In this document: piece after piece, positions 56,374-64,000 of the stretch
Layout of the letters: the number at the start of each line of letters is the position of its first letter
Numbering within the stretch: position 1 is the stretch's first letter
NCBI RefSeq assembly: GCF_003867015.1
Contig: NZ_CP032548.1
Coordinates: 1 to 64,000 of the forward strand
DNA length: 64,000 nucleotides
Origin: Tenacibaculum singaporense
GTDB taxonomy: Bacteria; Bacteroidota; Bacteroidia; Flavobacteriales; Flavobacteriaceae
Direction: 5' to 3'
Program-made: the position numbers and the translations under genes
The notes under the pieces: generated by a model
What the model saw: the letters and a program-made list of their open reading frames with translations, nothing else
Told to the model about the DNA's origin: nothing
Database searches by the model: none

Positions 56374-58077
56374 TTATAAGGTTACAGTTTTTCCTATACT
56401 ATTTGAGTAGGTTTTGTTGGTAACAGTATCAACAAAGTTCCAGTCTGTTTGTATACCTGCTGCTGTTACTGTAAGTTTCATATATCCTCTTTGAGAAAAA
56501 TTACTGTATTGCAAATCGTCTATCAACAAGCCTAATGCAGCTTCTAAATCTGTTGCAGATGCTCCTAAATAGGTTTCTAATCCTGGTGATGACACTGAAC
56601 TTGTAGCTACCTCTACTGCTACTTTTTCTCCTGAATTATTTTTTAAATCGCTATACCACGAATTGTGAGTATCTCCTGCTAGCACCACTACATTTTTACT
56701 TTTAAAGCTTGCTAAAATGCGTTCTCTTTCCATAAAATAACCATCCCAAGCATCTAAGTTATATGGTAGTACCGTTTCTATTCTTGCTTTCTCTTCTGCT
56801 GTTAACGTAGGGTCGTTTTGTAAAGCTCTTGTTTTAATGGTTACTAACTCTGTAATAGAAGTTTTAAGCAAATTAAACGTTTCTTCACTTGCTGATCCTG
56901 TAGCAGATACTTCTGCCAATAGTTTTGCTAAAAGTGTTAGTAGTTCAGCAGGAATTAACATTTTACCCATTAAAACTTGCTGTCCTATAATTTGCCATGT
57001 ACTATTGCTAGCCGCTAGTTCACTTTCTAACCATCCTAATTGGGTAGTTCCTAAAAGTGTACGTTGCGGGTTTAACCATGCTTGCTGAAAAGCCGCTGCA
57101 TCAAACTCTCCTTTTTCATTATAAAATGCTGAATATTTTAACTGCTTATCTCTCCCTACAATACGGGTATCTAGCATAATTAAATCTACCAGACTTCCAA
57201 TTTTCAAGTTTCTGTAAATAATTGAATTATCTACAAGATTCGTCATGTTAGGTAAGTATTCGCTGTATGCTTTTAATGCACTTTGTTTTCTTGAAGTAAA
57301 GCTTCCTTCATCTTCTTGATGATTTTCAGCTCCGTCTTTGTAAGTATCATTTGCTACTTCATGATCGTCCCAGACACAAATAAAAGGTTTAGTTCTGTGC
57401 AGTTCTTTTAATTGTTCATCTGAACGGTATTGACGGTAACGTGTACGATAATCATCTAACGAAATAATTTCTCCTTTAGGCTCAGGTGTTCTAAACGAAC
57501 CGTAAGTTTTTTCGCCATATTCATAGATATAATCTCCTAGATGGATGACAACATCTGCATCAGATTTTTTTATCTCTTCATATACATTAAAGTAACCGTA
57601 AGCAAAGTTTGCACAAGATGCAACTGCTAATTTTACTTCACTAATTGATTCGCTAAACGTTAGGGTTTCTCCTACTGGTGACGTTGCTTTATCGTCAACA
57701 CTTACAAAACGGTAGTATAATTTTTGCCCTGCATCTAAGTCTTTAATTTCAACAGCTACGGTAAAATCTCTTGAAGCATCGGTAGTTACTTCTGCTTGAC
57801 GAACAACCTCTTTAAAGTTTTTATCTTTTGCGAGTTGCCAAATTAAGGTTGCTGAAGTTTGTTTGGTGTTATAACGAGTCCAGATAATAACTTGTGAGTT
57901 TGTGGGGTCAAAACTAGCAACTCCTTGCTCAAAGTTTTTCTCTGCTAAGTTATCTGGAATAGGTAGTTCATTAATATCATCATTTTTACAACTAATAAAG
58001 TTAGGAACTAAAAGTAGTCCTCCAGTTGCTAATAATGAGTTTCTTAAAAAGCTTCTTCTTTTAATGTTAGTCTTCAT
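56374..58077 (-). CDS. PhoD-like alkaline phosphatase / phosphodiesterase
   Basis: 567 residues. The N-terminus has a twin-arginine-like stretch (KRRSFLRNSLLATGGLLLV) followed by a lipobox-like FISC. A PhoD N-terminal domain (about 40-135) and metallophosphatase domain follow, with IHLGDYIYEYG, WDDHEVANDTY and LAGDTHNSWYSD. Members release phosphate from phosphodiesters in the periplasm or on the cell surface. Metal ligands appear intact; the exact substrate is not known. Confidence 0.9.
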   Translation of the reverse strand: MKTNIKRRSFLRNSLLATGGLLLVPNFISCKNDDINELPIPDNLAEKNFEQGVASFDPTNSQVIIWTRYNTKQTSATLIWQLAKDKNFKEVVRQAEVTTDASRDFTVAVEIKDLDAGQKLYYRFVSVDDKATSPVGETLTFSESISEVKLAVASCANFAYGYFNVYEEIKKSDADVVIHLGDYIYEYGEKTYGSFRTPEPKGEIISLDDYRTRYRQYRSDEQLKELHRTKPFICVWDDHEVANDTYKDGAENHQEDEGSFTSRKQSALKAYSEYLPNMTNLVDNSIIYRNLKIGSLVDLIMLDTRIVGRDKQLKYSAFYNEKGEFDAAAFQQAWLNPQRTLLGTTQLGWLESELAASNSTWQIIGQQVLMGKMLIPAELLTLLAKLLAEVSATGSASEETFNLLKTSITELVTIKTRALQNDPTLTAEEKARIETVLPYNLDAWDGYFMERERILASFKSKNVVVLAGDTHNSWYSDLKNNSGEKVAVEVATSSVSSPGLETYLGASATDLEAALGLLIDDLQYSNFSQRGYMKLTVTAAGIQTDWNFVDTVTNKTYSNSIGKTVTL

Positions 58078-58163
58078 ACGTAGGGGTCATTTAATTTTCC
58101 TGCATAAGTACTATTTCAACGTTGCTTTAACGTTAACTAACCTTTACCAAATAAATGAAGTTA

Positions 58164-59012
58164 CTACCAGCCTCCTGTGGCCCCACCACCACCAAAGCCT
58201 CCGCCTCCGAAACCTCCGCCGAAGCCGCCTCCGCCTCCAAAGCCTCCTGACGATCCTCCACCGAAACTTCCTCCACCAAAACCGCCTCTACCTGCGTTGC
58301 TTAAAATAATGGTTTCTAAAATACCTCTTGCTACATCCGATTTTCTATAACCTCTTCCTCCTCCACGGTTTCCTCTACTTCCGCTTGAAATAATGATAAA
58401 GAATACTACTAGAATGATGATAAAGATAATAAAGCTAAAGTCTGTTTTTTTAGATTGTTTTCTAGAACCTTTGTATTCACCACTCATTACTTTAAAAACA
58501 GCATCTACTCCACTGTTTAACCCAGCGTAATAGTCACCTTGTTTAAAGTAAGGAATAATGTCGTACTCTATAATTTGTCTAGAAACATAATCGGTTAATA
58601 GGTGCTCGGTTCCATAACCTGTTCGTATCGTTACTTTACGATCGTCTTTTGCTAATAACACGAACACTCCGTTATCCTGCTCTTTACTTCCTCCTATTCC
58701 CCATTCATGCGCCCAATTGGTAGCTAAATAGCCTATTTCTTCTCCTTGGGTTGAGCTTATAATTGCTACCACTACTTGAGTTGAAGTAGTATCAGCATAC
58801 TTAATCAGCTTGTTTTCTAAGCTTTTCTTTTGATTGGGTGATAAAAGGTTGATATAATCGTAAACACTTGTTTGAAACTTAGGCGTCTCAGGAATTTTAA
58901 ACCCTTGTGAAAAAAGGGTGTGTCCACATAAAAATGCAATAAAAAAAAGAACAACTTTTACCTTCTGTAACTTGTTTGTTCTTTTATATAATGACGTTAT
59001 ATTTTTTATCAT
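58164..59012 (-). CDS. TPM-domain protein with Gly-rich tail
   Basis: 282 residues. A signal sequence (about 20-35), then a TPM domain (about 45-170; FQTSVYDYINLLSPNQKKSL, TTSTQVVVAIISSTQGEEIG, RKVTIRTGYGTEHLLTDYVS). One transmembrane helix (FIIFIIILVVFFIII) and a C-terminal tail of Gly-Phe-Gly repeats follow. TPM proteins form a conserved module with LemA in many bacteria. Function is debated; a membrane role is likely. Adjacent to the shorter TPM protein and LemA. Confidence 0.88.
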   Translation of the reverse strand: MIKNITSLYKRTNKLQKVKVVLFFIAFLCGHTLFSQGFKIPETPKFQTSVYDYINLLSPNQKKSLENKLIKYADTTSTQVVVAIISSTQGEEIGYLATNWAHEWGIGGSKEQDNGVFVLLAKDDRKVTIRTGYGTEHLLTDYVSRQIIEYDIIPYFKQGDYYAGLNSGVDAVFKVMSGEYKGSRKQSKKTDFSFIIFIIILVVFFIIISSGSRGNRGGGRGYRKSDVARGILETIILSNAGRGGFGGGSFGGGSSGGFGGGGGFGGGFGGGGFGGGGATGGW

Positions 59013-59034
59013 ATTTCTTCCTTCTATGAAGGTT

Positions 59035-59472
59035 TTAGCCTTTTGAAATTTCGTTGCTCAGCTCATCTTCATCATCTGTAGTCCATGGAAAGTGAGCTTG
59101 TAATTCTTTTCCTGCTTTTAGCACACCATCTATAATTCCTTGTTTAAAGTTTCCTTGTTTAAACTGATTTTGGATGGCTTCTTTGGTTGTTTCCCAAAAG
59201 TTTTCTGGAACTACCTTGTTTATACCTTCATCACCATAAATTACAAATTTATGATCGTCAACAGCAATGTACAACAACACACCGTTTCGTTGCTGAGTAT
59301 TGAACATTTTAAGCATTTGAAATACTTCTAGCGCTCGGTCGTAGTGAGAACTCTCAGTAGTTCTCTCTATATGTACACGAATTTCACCAGAAGTATTTCG
59401 TTCTGCTTCTCTAATAGCCTGAACGATTTCCTCTTCTTCTTTTGCAGTAAGAAAATCTTCTACTTTAGACAT
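59035..59472 (-). CDS. Short TPM-domain protein
   Basis: 145 residues. TPM domain (EIVQAIREAERNTSGEIRVH, NGVLLYIAVDDHKFVIYGDE), no signal peptide. Lies between LemA and the larger TPM gene in the same direction, with 6 and 22 nt spacing, a common layout in Bacteroidota. Confidence 0.85.
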   Translation of the reverse strand: MSKVEDFLTAKEEEEIVQAIREAERNTSGEIRVHIERTTESSHYDRALEVFQMLKMFNTQQRNGVLLYIAVDDHKFVIYGDEGINKVVPENFWETTKEAIQNQFKQGNFKQGIIDGVLKAGKELQAHFPWTTDDEDELSNEISKG

Positions 59473-59478
59473 ATATTT

Positions 59479-60075
59479 TTAGAATTTAAAATCTACATCA
59501 GGAGCATTCTCTGAACCTGCATCTGATTTGTAACGTGTCATTTCCGTTAAATTGAACATACCTGCTAGCATGTTTCCTGGGAACATTTTAATATGCTTGT
59601 TATACTTATTAACGCTTTCATTGTAACGATCACGTGCTACATTAATTCTATTTTCTGTTCCTTCTAACTGACTTTGTAATTCTAAGAAGTTTTTGTTTGC
59701 TTTGATATCTGGATAGCGCTCTACAGACACTAATAACTTAGATAAAGCTCCACTTAACCCTGTTTGTGCTTGTTGAAATTGTGCCATTTTTTCTGGCGTT
59801 AAATCTCCTGCATTAATATTTACTGAAGTTGCTTTTGCTCTTGCATTAATTACGTCTGTTAACGTACTTTTTTCAAAATCGGCTGCTCCTTGTACAGTCT
59901 TTACTAAGTTACCAATTAAATCGTTTCTTCGTTGGTAAGAACTTTCTACATTAGACCATGTAGTTTTAGCATCTTCTTGGTATGTTACGGCTGTATTATA
60001 AAACCCTTTTGCCCATGAATAAATTCCAAATACTAGAACTCCTATAATAATTAAAGGCACTAACCATTTTTTCAT
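59479..60075 (-). CDS. LemA family protein
   Basis: 198 residues. N-terminal membrane anchor (WLVPLIIIGVLVFGIYSW) and LemA coiled-coil domain (SSYQRRNDLIGNLVKTVQG, RYPDIKANKNFLELQSQLEG). Full length. LemA acts with TPM proteins at the membrane; details are not known. First of the LemA-TPM-TPM trio and 19 nt downstream of MerR. Confidence 0.93.
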   Translation of the reverse strand: MKKWLVPLIIIGVLVFGIYSWAKGFYNTAVTYQEDAKTTWSNVESSYQRRNDLIGNLVKTVQGAADFEKSTLTDVINARAKATSVNINAGDLTPEKMAQFQQAQTGLSGALSKLLVSVERYPDIKANKNFLELQSQLEGTENRINVARDRYNESVNKYNKHIKMFPGNMLAGMFNLTEMTRYKSDAGSENAPDVDFKF

Positions 60076-60094
60076 AATTTTTGATTTTTTGTAA

Positions 60095-60424
60095 TTATAA
60101 TTGATTTTTGATTTTTATTAATTCTGCTTTTACAGTTTCTAATCTACTAATAATTTCCTGATTATTTAAGACTCCCTCTGGGTTTTTCTTTAGCTTTTGT
60201 TTTGCACCATCTAATGTAAAACCTCTTTCTTTTACAAGGTTGTAAATAATTTTAAAGTTTTTTACGTCTTCTTGTGTAAACAATCGATCGCCTTTGGCAT
60301 TTTTTTTAGGATTGATGATTTCAAACTCTTTATCCCAAAATCGTATAAGTGAACTATTCACCCCAAAAGCTTTAGCAACTTCTCCTATTTTATAATATCG
60401 TTTATTGGGTAAGTCTACATACAT
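60095..60424 (-). CDS. MerR-family transcriptional regulator
   Basis: 109 residues. A MerR HTH begins RYYKIGEVAKAFGVNSSLIR, then FWDKEFEIINPKKNAKGDRL and FTQEDVKNFKIIYNLVKERG. Short C-terminal helix, no effector domain. The gene sits between M23 peptidase and LemA, and this order is common in flavobacteria. Targets unknown. Confidence 0.9.
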   Translation of the reverse strand: MYVDLPNKRYYKIGEVAKAFGVNSSLIRFWDKEFEIINPKKNAKGDRLFTQEDVKNFKIIYNLVKERGFTLDGAKQKLKKNPEGVLNNQEIISRLETVKAELIKIKNQL

Positions 60425-60445
60425 TTTTCACAGCTTGTTACGTGT

Positions 60446-61414
60446 TTAGTCATACGACTGACCTTTTTGTTGTGAAGCTTTTTGCATAGCTGCAAACTCT
60501 TCTGGAGTTAAATCTCCGTAGTAATAGTAAATAGGGTTTACAGGTCTACCATTTTTATGCACTTCGTAATGTAAGTGTGGTGCTGCCGAACGACCAGTAT
60601 TCCCAACATAGCCTATTAAATCACCACGTTTTACTTTTTGTCCTCTTTTAGCTAAAATTTTACTCATGTGAGCATAAATGGTTTCATACCCGTATCCGTG
60701 ATCTATATAAACCACTTTACCAAAAGTAGAACTTCTATGTGCTTTTTTTACAATACCATTTCCTGACGCAAAAATTGGAGTACCCGTTGGTGCAGTAAAA
60801 TCCATTCCGTTATGCATACGCCACGACTTTAATATAGGGTGTAAACGCATACCATAACCTGATGCCATTCTTTTTAAATCTTGATTTTTTACAGGTTGAA
60901 TTGCTGGTATTGATGCTAACATTTTTTCTTTTTCTTTGGCTAGCTCAACAATTTCATCTAACGATTTTGATTGTACTACCATTTGCTTTGATAAAATATC
61001 TAACTCCTTAGTTACTTTCTTTACCATTGAACTATTATCAAAACCATCTAAGTGTTTGTACCTATTTACACCACCAAAACCTGCTTTTCGTTGCTCTTCA
61101 GGAATTGGACTTGCCTCAAAATAGGTTCTATAAATATTGTTATCTCTTTCTTGTAAATCGGTTAAAATTTCAGCACTCTCTTCCATTTTTTTAGAAAGTA
61201 ACTCGTAATGTAATTTTAAGTTTTCTAACTCTCTCTTCTGAGCACGCTCTTTTGGAGACATTAAAAACTGGCTAAAACCTATAAAACCGAAAAAAGCAAT
61301 CAATAAAAAACTAAGTAGCCCCAAGATAGTTTTCTTATATTTTTCACTTCTTTTAACCTCTATCTTTCTATATGATAAAGTGTCTGGGTCATAATAATAT
61401 TTTACTTTTGCCAT
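60446..61414 (-). CDS. M23-family murein metallopeptidase
   Basis: 322 residues. One membrane helix (ILGLLSFLLIAFFGFIGFSQFL), a coiled coil (about 55-90 and 130-180), then an M23 domain with GMRLHPILKSWRMHNGMDF, GYETIYAHM and HLHYEVHKNG, which hold the LytM zinc-ligand motifs (H, D, HxH). Cuts peptidoglycan peptide links or regulates other hydrolases. First gene of the minus-strand cluster and divergent to alaS. Confidence 0.93.
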   Translation of the reverse strand: MAKVKYYYDPDTLSYRKIEVKRSEKYKKTILGLLSFLLIAFFGFIGFSQFLMSPKERAQKRELENLKLHYELLSKKMEESAEILTDLQERDNNIYRTYFEASPIPEEQRKAGFGGVNRYKHLDGFDNSSMVKKVTKELDILSKQMVVQSKSLDEIVELAKEKEKMLASIPAIQPVKNQDLKRMASGYGMRLHPILKSWRMHNGMDFTAPTGTPIFASGNGIVKKAHRSSTFGKVVYIDHGYGYETIYAHMSKILAKRGQKVKRGDLIGYVGNTGRSAAPHLHYEVHKNGRPVNPIYYYYGDLTPEEFAAMQKASQQKGQSYD

Positions 61415-61436
61415 AATGCTAAATGTACTATTTTTG
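61407..61436 (+). promoter_or_regulatory. Promoter of alaS
   Basis: TTTG at 61407-61410 and TATTTTTG at 61429-61436, 18 nt apart, match the Bacteroidota consensus on the plus strand. The -33 box overlaps the start of the divergent M23 gene. The implied leader is about 125 nt. Confidence 0.55.
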
Positions 61437-61569
61437 TGCTTTTTAAATTAAGCATCCTTAGAGGGGATGTACAATTTGAAAACTCACAAATTTACAAAAT
61501 CTTTTAAAACTTCTTTTTACAAGCAGTTTTTTAAACATATTTTAACAAAATCCAGATACCCAGAGTTGT

Positions 61570-64000
61570 ATGAAATCTCAAGATATTAGAGCTAAATTTT
61601 TAGATTTTTTTAAATCAAAACAACACGAAATTGTTCCTTCAGCACCTATGGTGTTAAAGAACGATCCTACTTTAATGTTTACCAACGCTGGTATGGTACC
61701 ATTTAAAGAGTTTTTCTTAGGAAACTCAACTCCTAAAAATGGTAGGGTTTCTGATAGCCAAAAATGTTTACGTGTTTCTGGTAAGCACAACGATTTGGAA
61801 GAGGTTGGTTACGATACTTACCACCACACCATGTTTGAGATGCTAGGTAACTGGAGTTTTGGTGATTATTTTAAGAAAGAAGCTATTGCTTGGGCTTGGG
61901 AATTATTAACTGAAGTTTACAAAGTAGATAAAGACATTTTATACGTAACTGTTTTTGAAGGTGATGAAAAGGACGGTACAAAAATGGATCAAGAGGCATA
62001 CGATATTTGGAAACAATACATTGCTGAAGATCGTATCTTAATGGGTAACAAAAAAGATAACTTCTGGGAAATGGGTGAGCAAGGTCCTTGTGGTCCGTGT
62101 TCTGAAATCCATGTAGATATTCGTTCTGCTGAAGAAAAGGCTAAAGTTGATGGGAAATCGTTAGTAAACGAAGATCACCCTCAGGTTGTTGAAATCTGGA
62201 ACTTGGTATTCATGCAATACAATCGTAAAGCTGATGGTTCTTTAGTTGAACTTCCTGCGAAACATATCGATACTGGTATGGGATTTGAACGTTTATGTAT
62301 GGTGTTACAAGGTGTTCAATCTAACTACGATACTGACGTATTTACTCCTTTAATTCGTGAAGTTGAAACAATTACTGGTGCTAAGTACGGAAAAGATGAA
62401 AAAATTGACATTGCTATTCGTGTAATTGCCGACCACGTTCGTGCTGTTGCTTTTGCGATTGCAGATGGTCAATTACCAAGTAATAATGGTGCTGGTTATG
62501 TAATTCGTCGTATTTTACGTCGTGCTATTCGTTACGGATTTACTTTCTTAAACCAAAAAGAGCCTTTTATTTATAAGTTAGTAGAAACTTTAGCATACCA
62601 AATGGGAGGCGCATTCCCTGAAATTAGAAAACAAAATACTTTAGTACACAATGTTATTAAGGAAGAAGAAACTTCTTTCTTACGTACATTAGATCAAGGA
62701 TTATTATTATTAGATCAAGTTATTGCAACCACTAATGGTAAAACTGTTTCTGGTAAACGTGCTTTTGAATTATATGACACTTACGGATTCCCTCTTGATT
62801 TAACACAGTTAATTGCTCGTGAAAAGGGGTATGAAATTAATGAAGAGGAATTTAATGCTGGTATGAAAGCTCAAAAAGAACGTTCTCGTGCAGCTTCTGC
62901 TAGTGAAACGGGTGATTGGGTTACTTTATTAGATGATGATGTTGAAGAGTTTATCGGTTACGACATATTAACCACTAATGTAAAACTAACTCGCTACAGA
63001 AAAGTTAGTACCAAAAAAGGAGGTGACCAATATCAACTGGTATTCAACATGACTCCTTTTTATCCAGAAGGTGGTGGACAGGTTGGTGACAAAGGATATA
63101 TTGAATCTCCTAATGGTGATATTATTTATGTGCTTGATACCAAAAAAGAGAACAATGTTATCATTCATTTCACAAAGAATTTACCTAAAAACTTACACGA
63201 AACTTTTAAAGCTGTTGTAAATAAAGAACATAGAAGTTTAGCGGCTAGTAACCACTCGGCTACCCACTTATTACACCAAGCGTTACGTACTATTTTAGGA
63301 GACCATGTAGAACAAAAAGGTTCGTTGGTTAGTCCTGATTATTTACGTTTTGACTTTTCTCACTTCTCTAAAGTAGACAATGATCAACTAGAGGCTGTTG
63401 AAGAGTTTGTAAACGCTCGTATTCGTGAAAACCTTCCATTACAAGAGCAAAGAAATATCCCAATGCAACAAGCTATTGACGAAGGTGCTGTAGCTTTATT
63501 TGGTGAAAAATATGGTGATAGTGTTCGTACCATTCGTTTTGGACAATCAATGGAATTATGTGGAGGTACGCACGTACAACAAACTGGTGATATTTGGTAT
63601 TTCAAAATAAAATCGGAAGGTGCTGTTGCTGCAGGAATTAGAAGAATCGAAGCAATTACCAATGTTGCTGTTGGTGATTACTTTGAAGATGTTGAGCGTA
63701 ACTACGATGCTGTAAAACAATTATTGAAAAACCCTAAAGATGTTGCTAAATCTGTGAGTAGTTTACAAGATGAAAATGCTGCTTTAAAAAAGCAAGTTGA
63801 GCAACTATTAAAAGATAAAGCTAAAAACATGAAAGGCGAACTTAAAAACCAATTACAAGAAGTAAATGGAGTTCAGTTTTTAGCAACAAAAGTAGATTTA
63901 GATCCTAACAGTATTAAAAACTTATTATTTGAGTTAGGTGGAGAAATTAACAATTTATTTGTGGTATTTGCCACTGCTCCTTCTGCTGAAAAGGCTATGT
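61570..64000 (+). CDS. alaS: Alanine--tRNA ligase (runs off the right edge)
   Basis: The first 810 residues (family about 870-880) starting [20 protein letters not shown]. The class II catalytic domain has [31 protein letters not shown] and the ATP/alanine-binding GMGFERL. The tRNA-binding part ([16 protein letters not shown]) and editing domain follow, with zinc-binding HSATHLLH and CGGTH. The C-terminal domain is cut by the window end. Ligates alanine to tRNA-Ala and edits mischarged Ser/Gly. Start chosen at the ATG 61570, in frame with the family N-terminus. Confidence 0.97.
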   Translation, partial: MKSQDIRAKFLDFFKSKQHEIVPSAPMVLKNDPTLMFTNAGMVPFKEFFLGNSTPKNGRVSDSQKCLRVSGKHNDLEEVGYDTYHHTMFEMLGNWSFGDYFKKEAIAWAWELLTEVYKVDKDILYVTVFEGDEKDGTKMDQEAYDIWKQYIAEDRILMGNKKDNFWEMGEQGPCGPCSEIHVDIRSAEEKAKVDGKSLVNEDHPQVVEIWNLVFMQYNRKADGSLVELPAKHIDTGMGFERLCMVLQGVQSNYDTDVFTPLIREVETITGAKYGKDEKIDIAIRVIADHVRAVAFAIADGQLPSNNGAGYVIRRILRRAIRYGFTFLNQKEPFIYKLVETLAYQMGGAFPEIRKQNTLVHNVIKEEETSFLRTLDQGLLLLDQVIATTNGKTVSGKRAFELYDTYGFPLDLTQLIAREKGYEINEEEFNAGMKAQKERSRAASASETGDWVTLLDDDVEEFIGYDILTTNVKLTRYRKVSTKKGGDQYQLVFNMTPFYPEGGGQVGDKGYIESPNGDIIYVLDTKKENNVIIHFTKNLPKNLHETFKAVVNKEHRSLAASNHSATHLLHQALRTILGDHVEQKGSLVSPDYLRFDFSHFSKVDNDQLEAVEEFVNARIRENLPLQEQRNIPMQQAIDEGAVALFGEKYGDSVRTIRFGQSMELCGGTHVQQTGDIWYFKIKSEGAVAAGIRRIEAITNVAVGDYFEDVERNYDAVKQLLKNPKDVAKSVSSLQDENAALKKQVEQLLKDKAKNMKGELKNQLQEVNGVQFLATKVDLDPNSIKNLLFELGGEINNLFVVFATAPSAEKAM

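Overview
The window comes from an AT-rich member of the Bacteroidota, most likely a marine Flavobacteriaceae. The signs are a type IX secretion (T9SS) locus with PorP/SprF and a CHU_C-type C-terminal domain, Bacteroidota-type promoters (TTTG / TAnnTTTG), XdhC/MobA, DUF6261 and LytTR/LytS gene types, and many SPII lipoproteins. A Tenacibaculum- or Polaribacter-like genus is plausible but not proven by what I can see.

Layout. (1) 1-5076: the end of a serine-recombinase mobile element. It carries an IetS-like S8 protease (probably half of an IetAS anti-phage system whose ATPase lies off the left edge), a MerR-like regulator, a 50-aa protein and the large serine recombinase. The recombinase gene ends inside an antisense fragment of an initiator tRNA. 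(2) About 5060-26252: a second element, about 21 kb, placed between that 42-nt tRNA fragment and the intact tRNA-fMet (26211-26283). It has a tyrosine integrase next to the tRNA, GTTTACG repeats at both ends, accessory small genes, IS debris and an IS1595-type transposase. Its main cargo is a T9SS surface-adhesin operon: a giant adhesin with 27 near-identical 100-residue repeats, PorP/SprF, and an OmpA/PD40 protein. The adhesin reading frame is broken by a one-base deletion inside the array. (3) 26.4-43.3 kb: chromosomal core. It holds era, der, a large outer-membrane beta-barrel protein, an LRR-like lipoprotein, a GAF protein, an HD-phosphohydrolase/Pycsar-effector-like membrane protein, XdhC and MobA-like cofactor genes, a phosphoesterase/beta-barrel fusion and a DUF423 protein. 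(4) 43.3-49.8 kb, minus strand: a four-gene operon of uncharacterised proteins with an M48-TerB metallopeptidase, then a LytS/LytTR two-component pair. (5) 50-55 kb: lipoproteins, including a five-gene operon with three paralogous small lipoproteins and an HExxH lipoprotein, followed by a 41-bp tandem repeat. (6) 55.4-64 kb: DUF6261 protein, a palindromic repeat element, a PhoD-like phosphatase, a TPM-TPM-LemA-MerR-M23 cluster, and alaS, which runs off the right edge.

Main interpretation: two different integrases, one serine and one tyrosine, appear to have used the same initiator-tRNA 3' end in succession, giving tandem islands. The inner island carries a complete T9SS adhesin/partner module, which is unusual cargo. 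Other candidates for new biology are a repeat-containing structured RNA at 22080-22372, the M48-TerB operon and the HD-Pycsar fusion.
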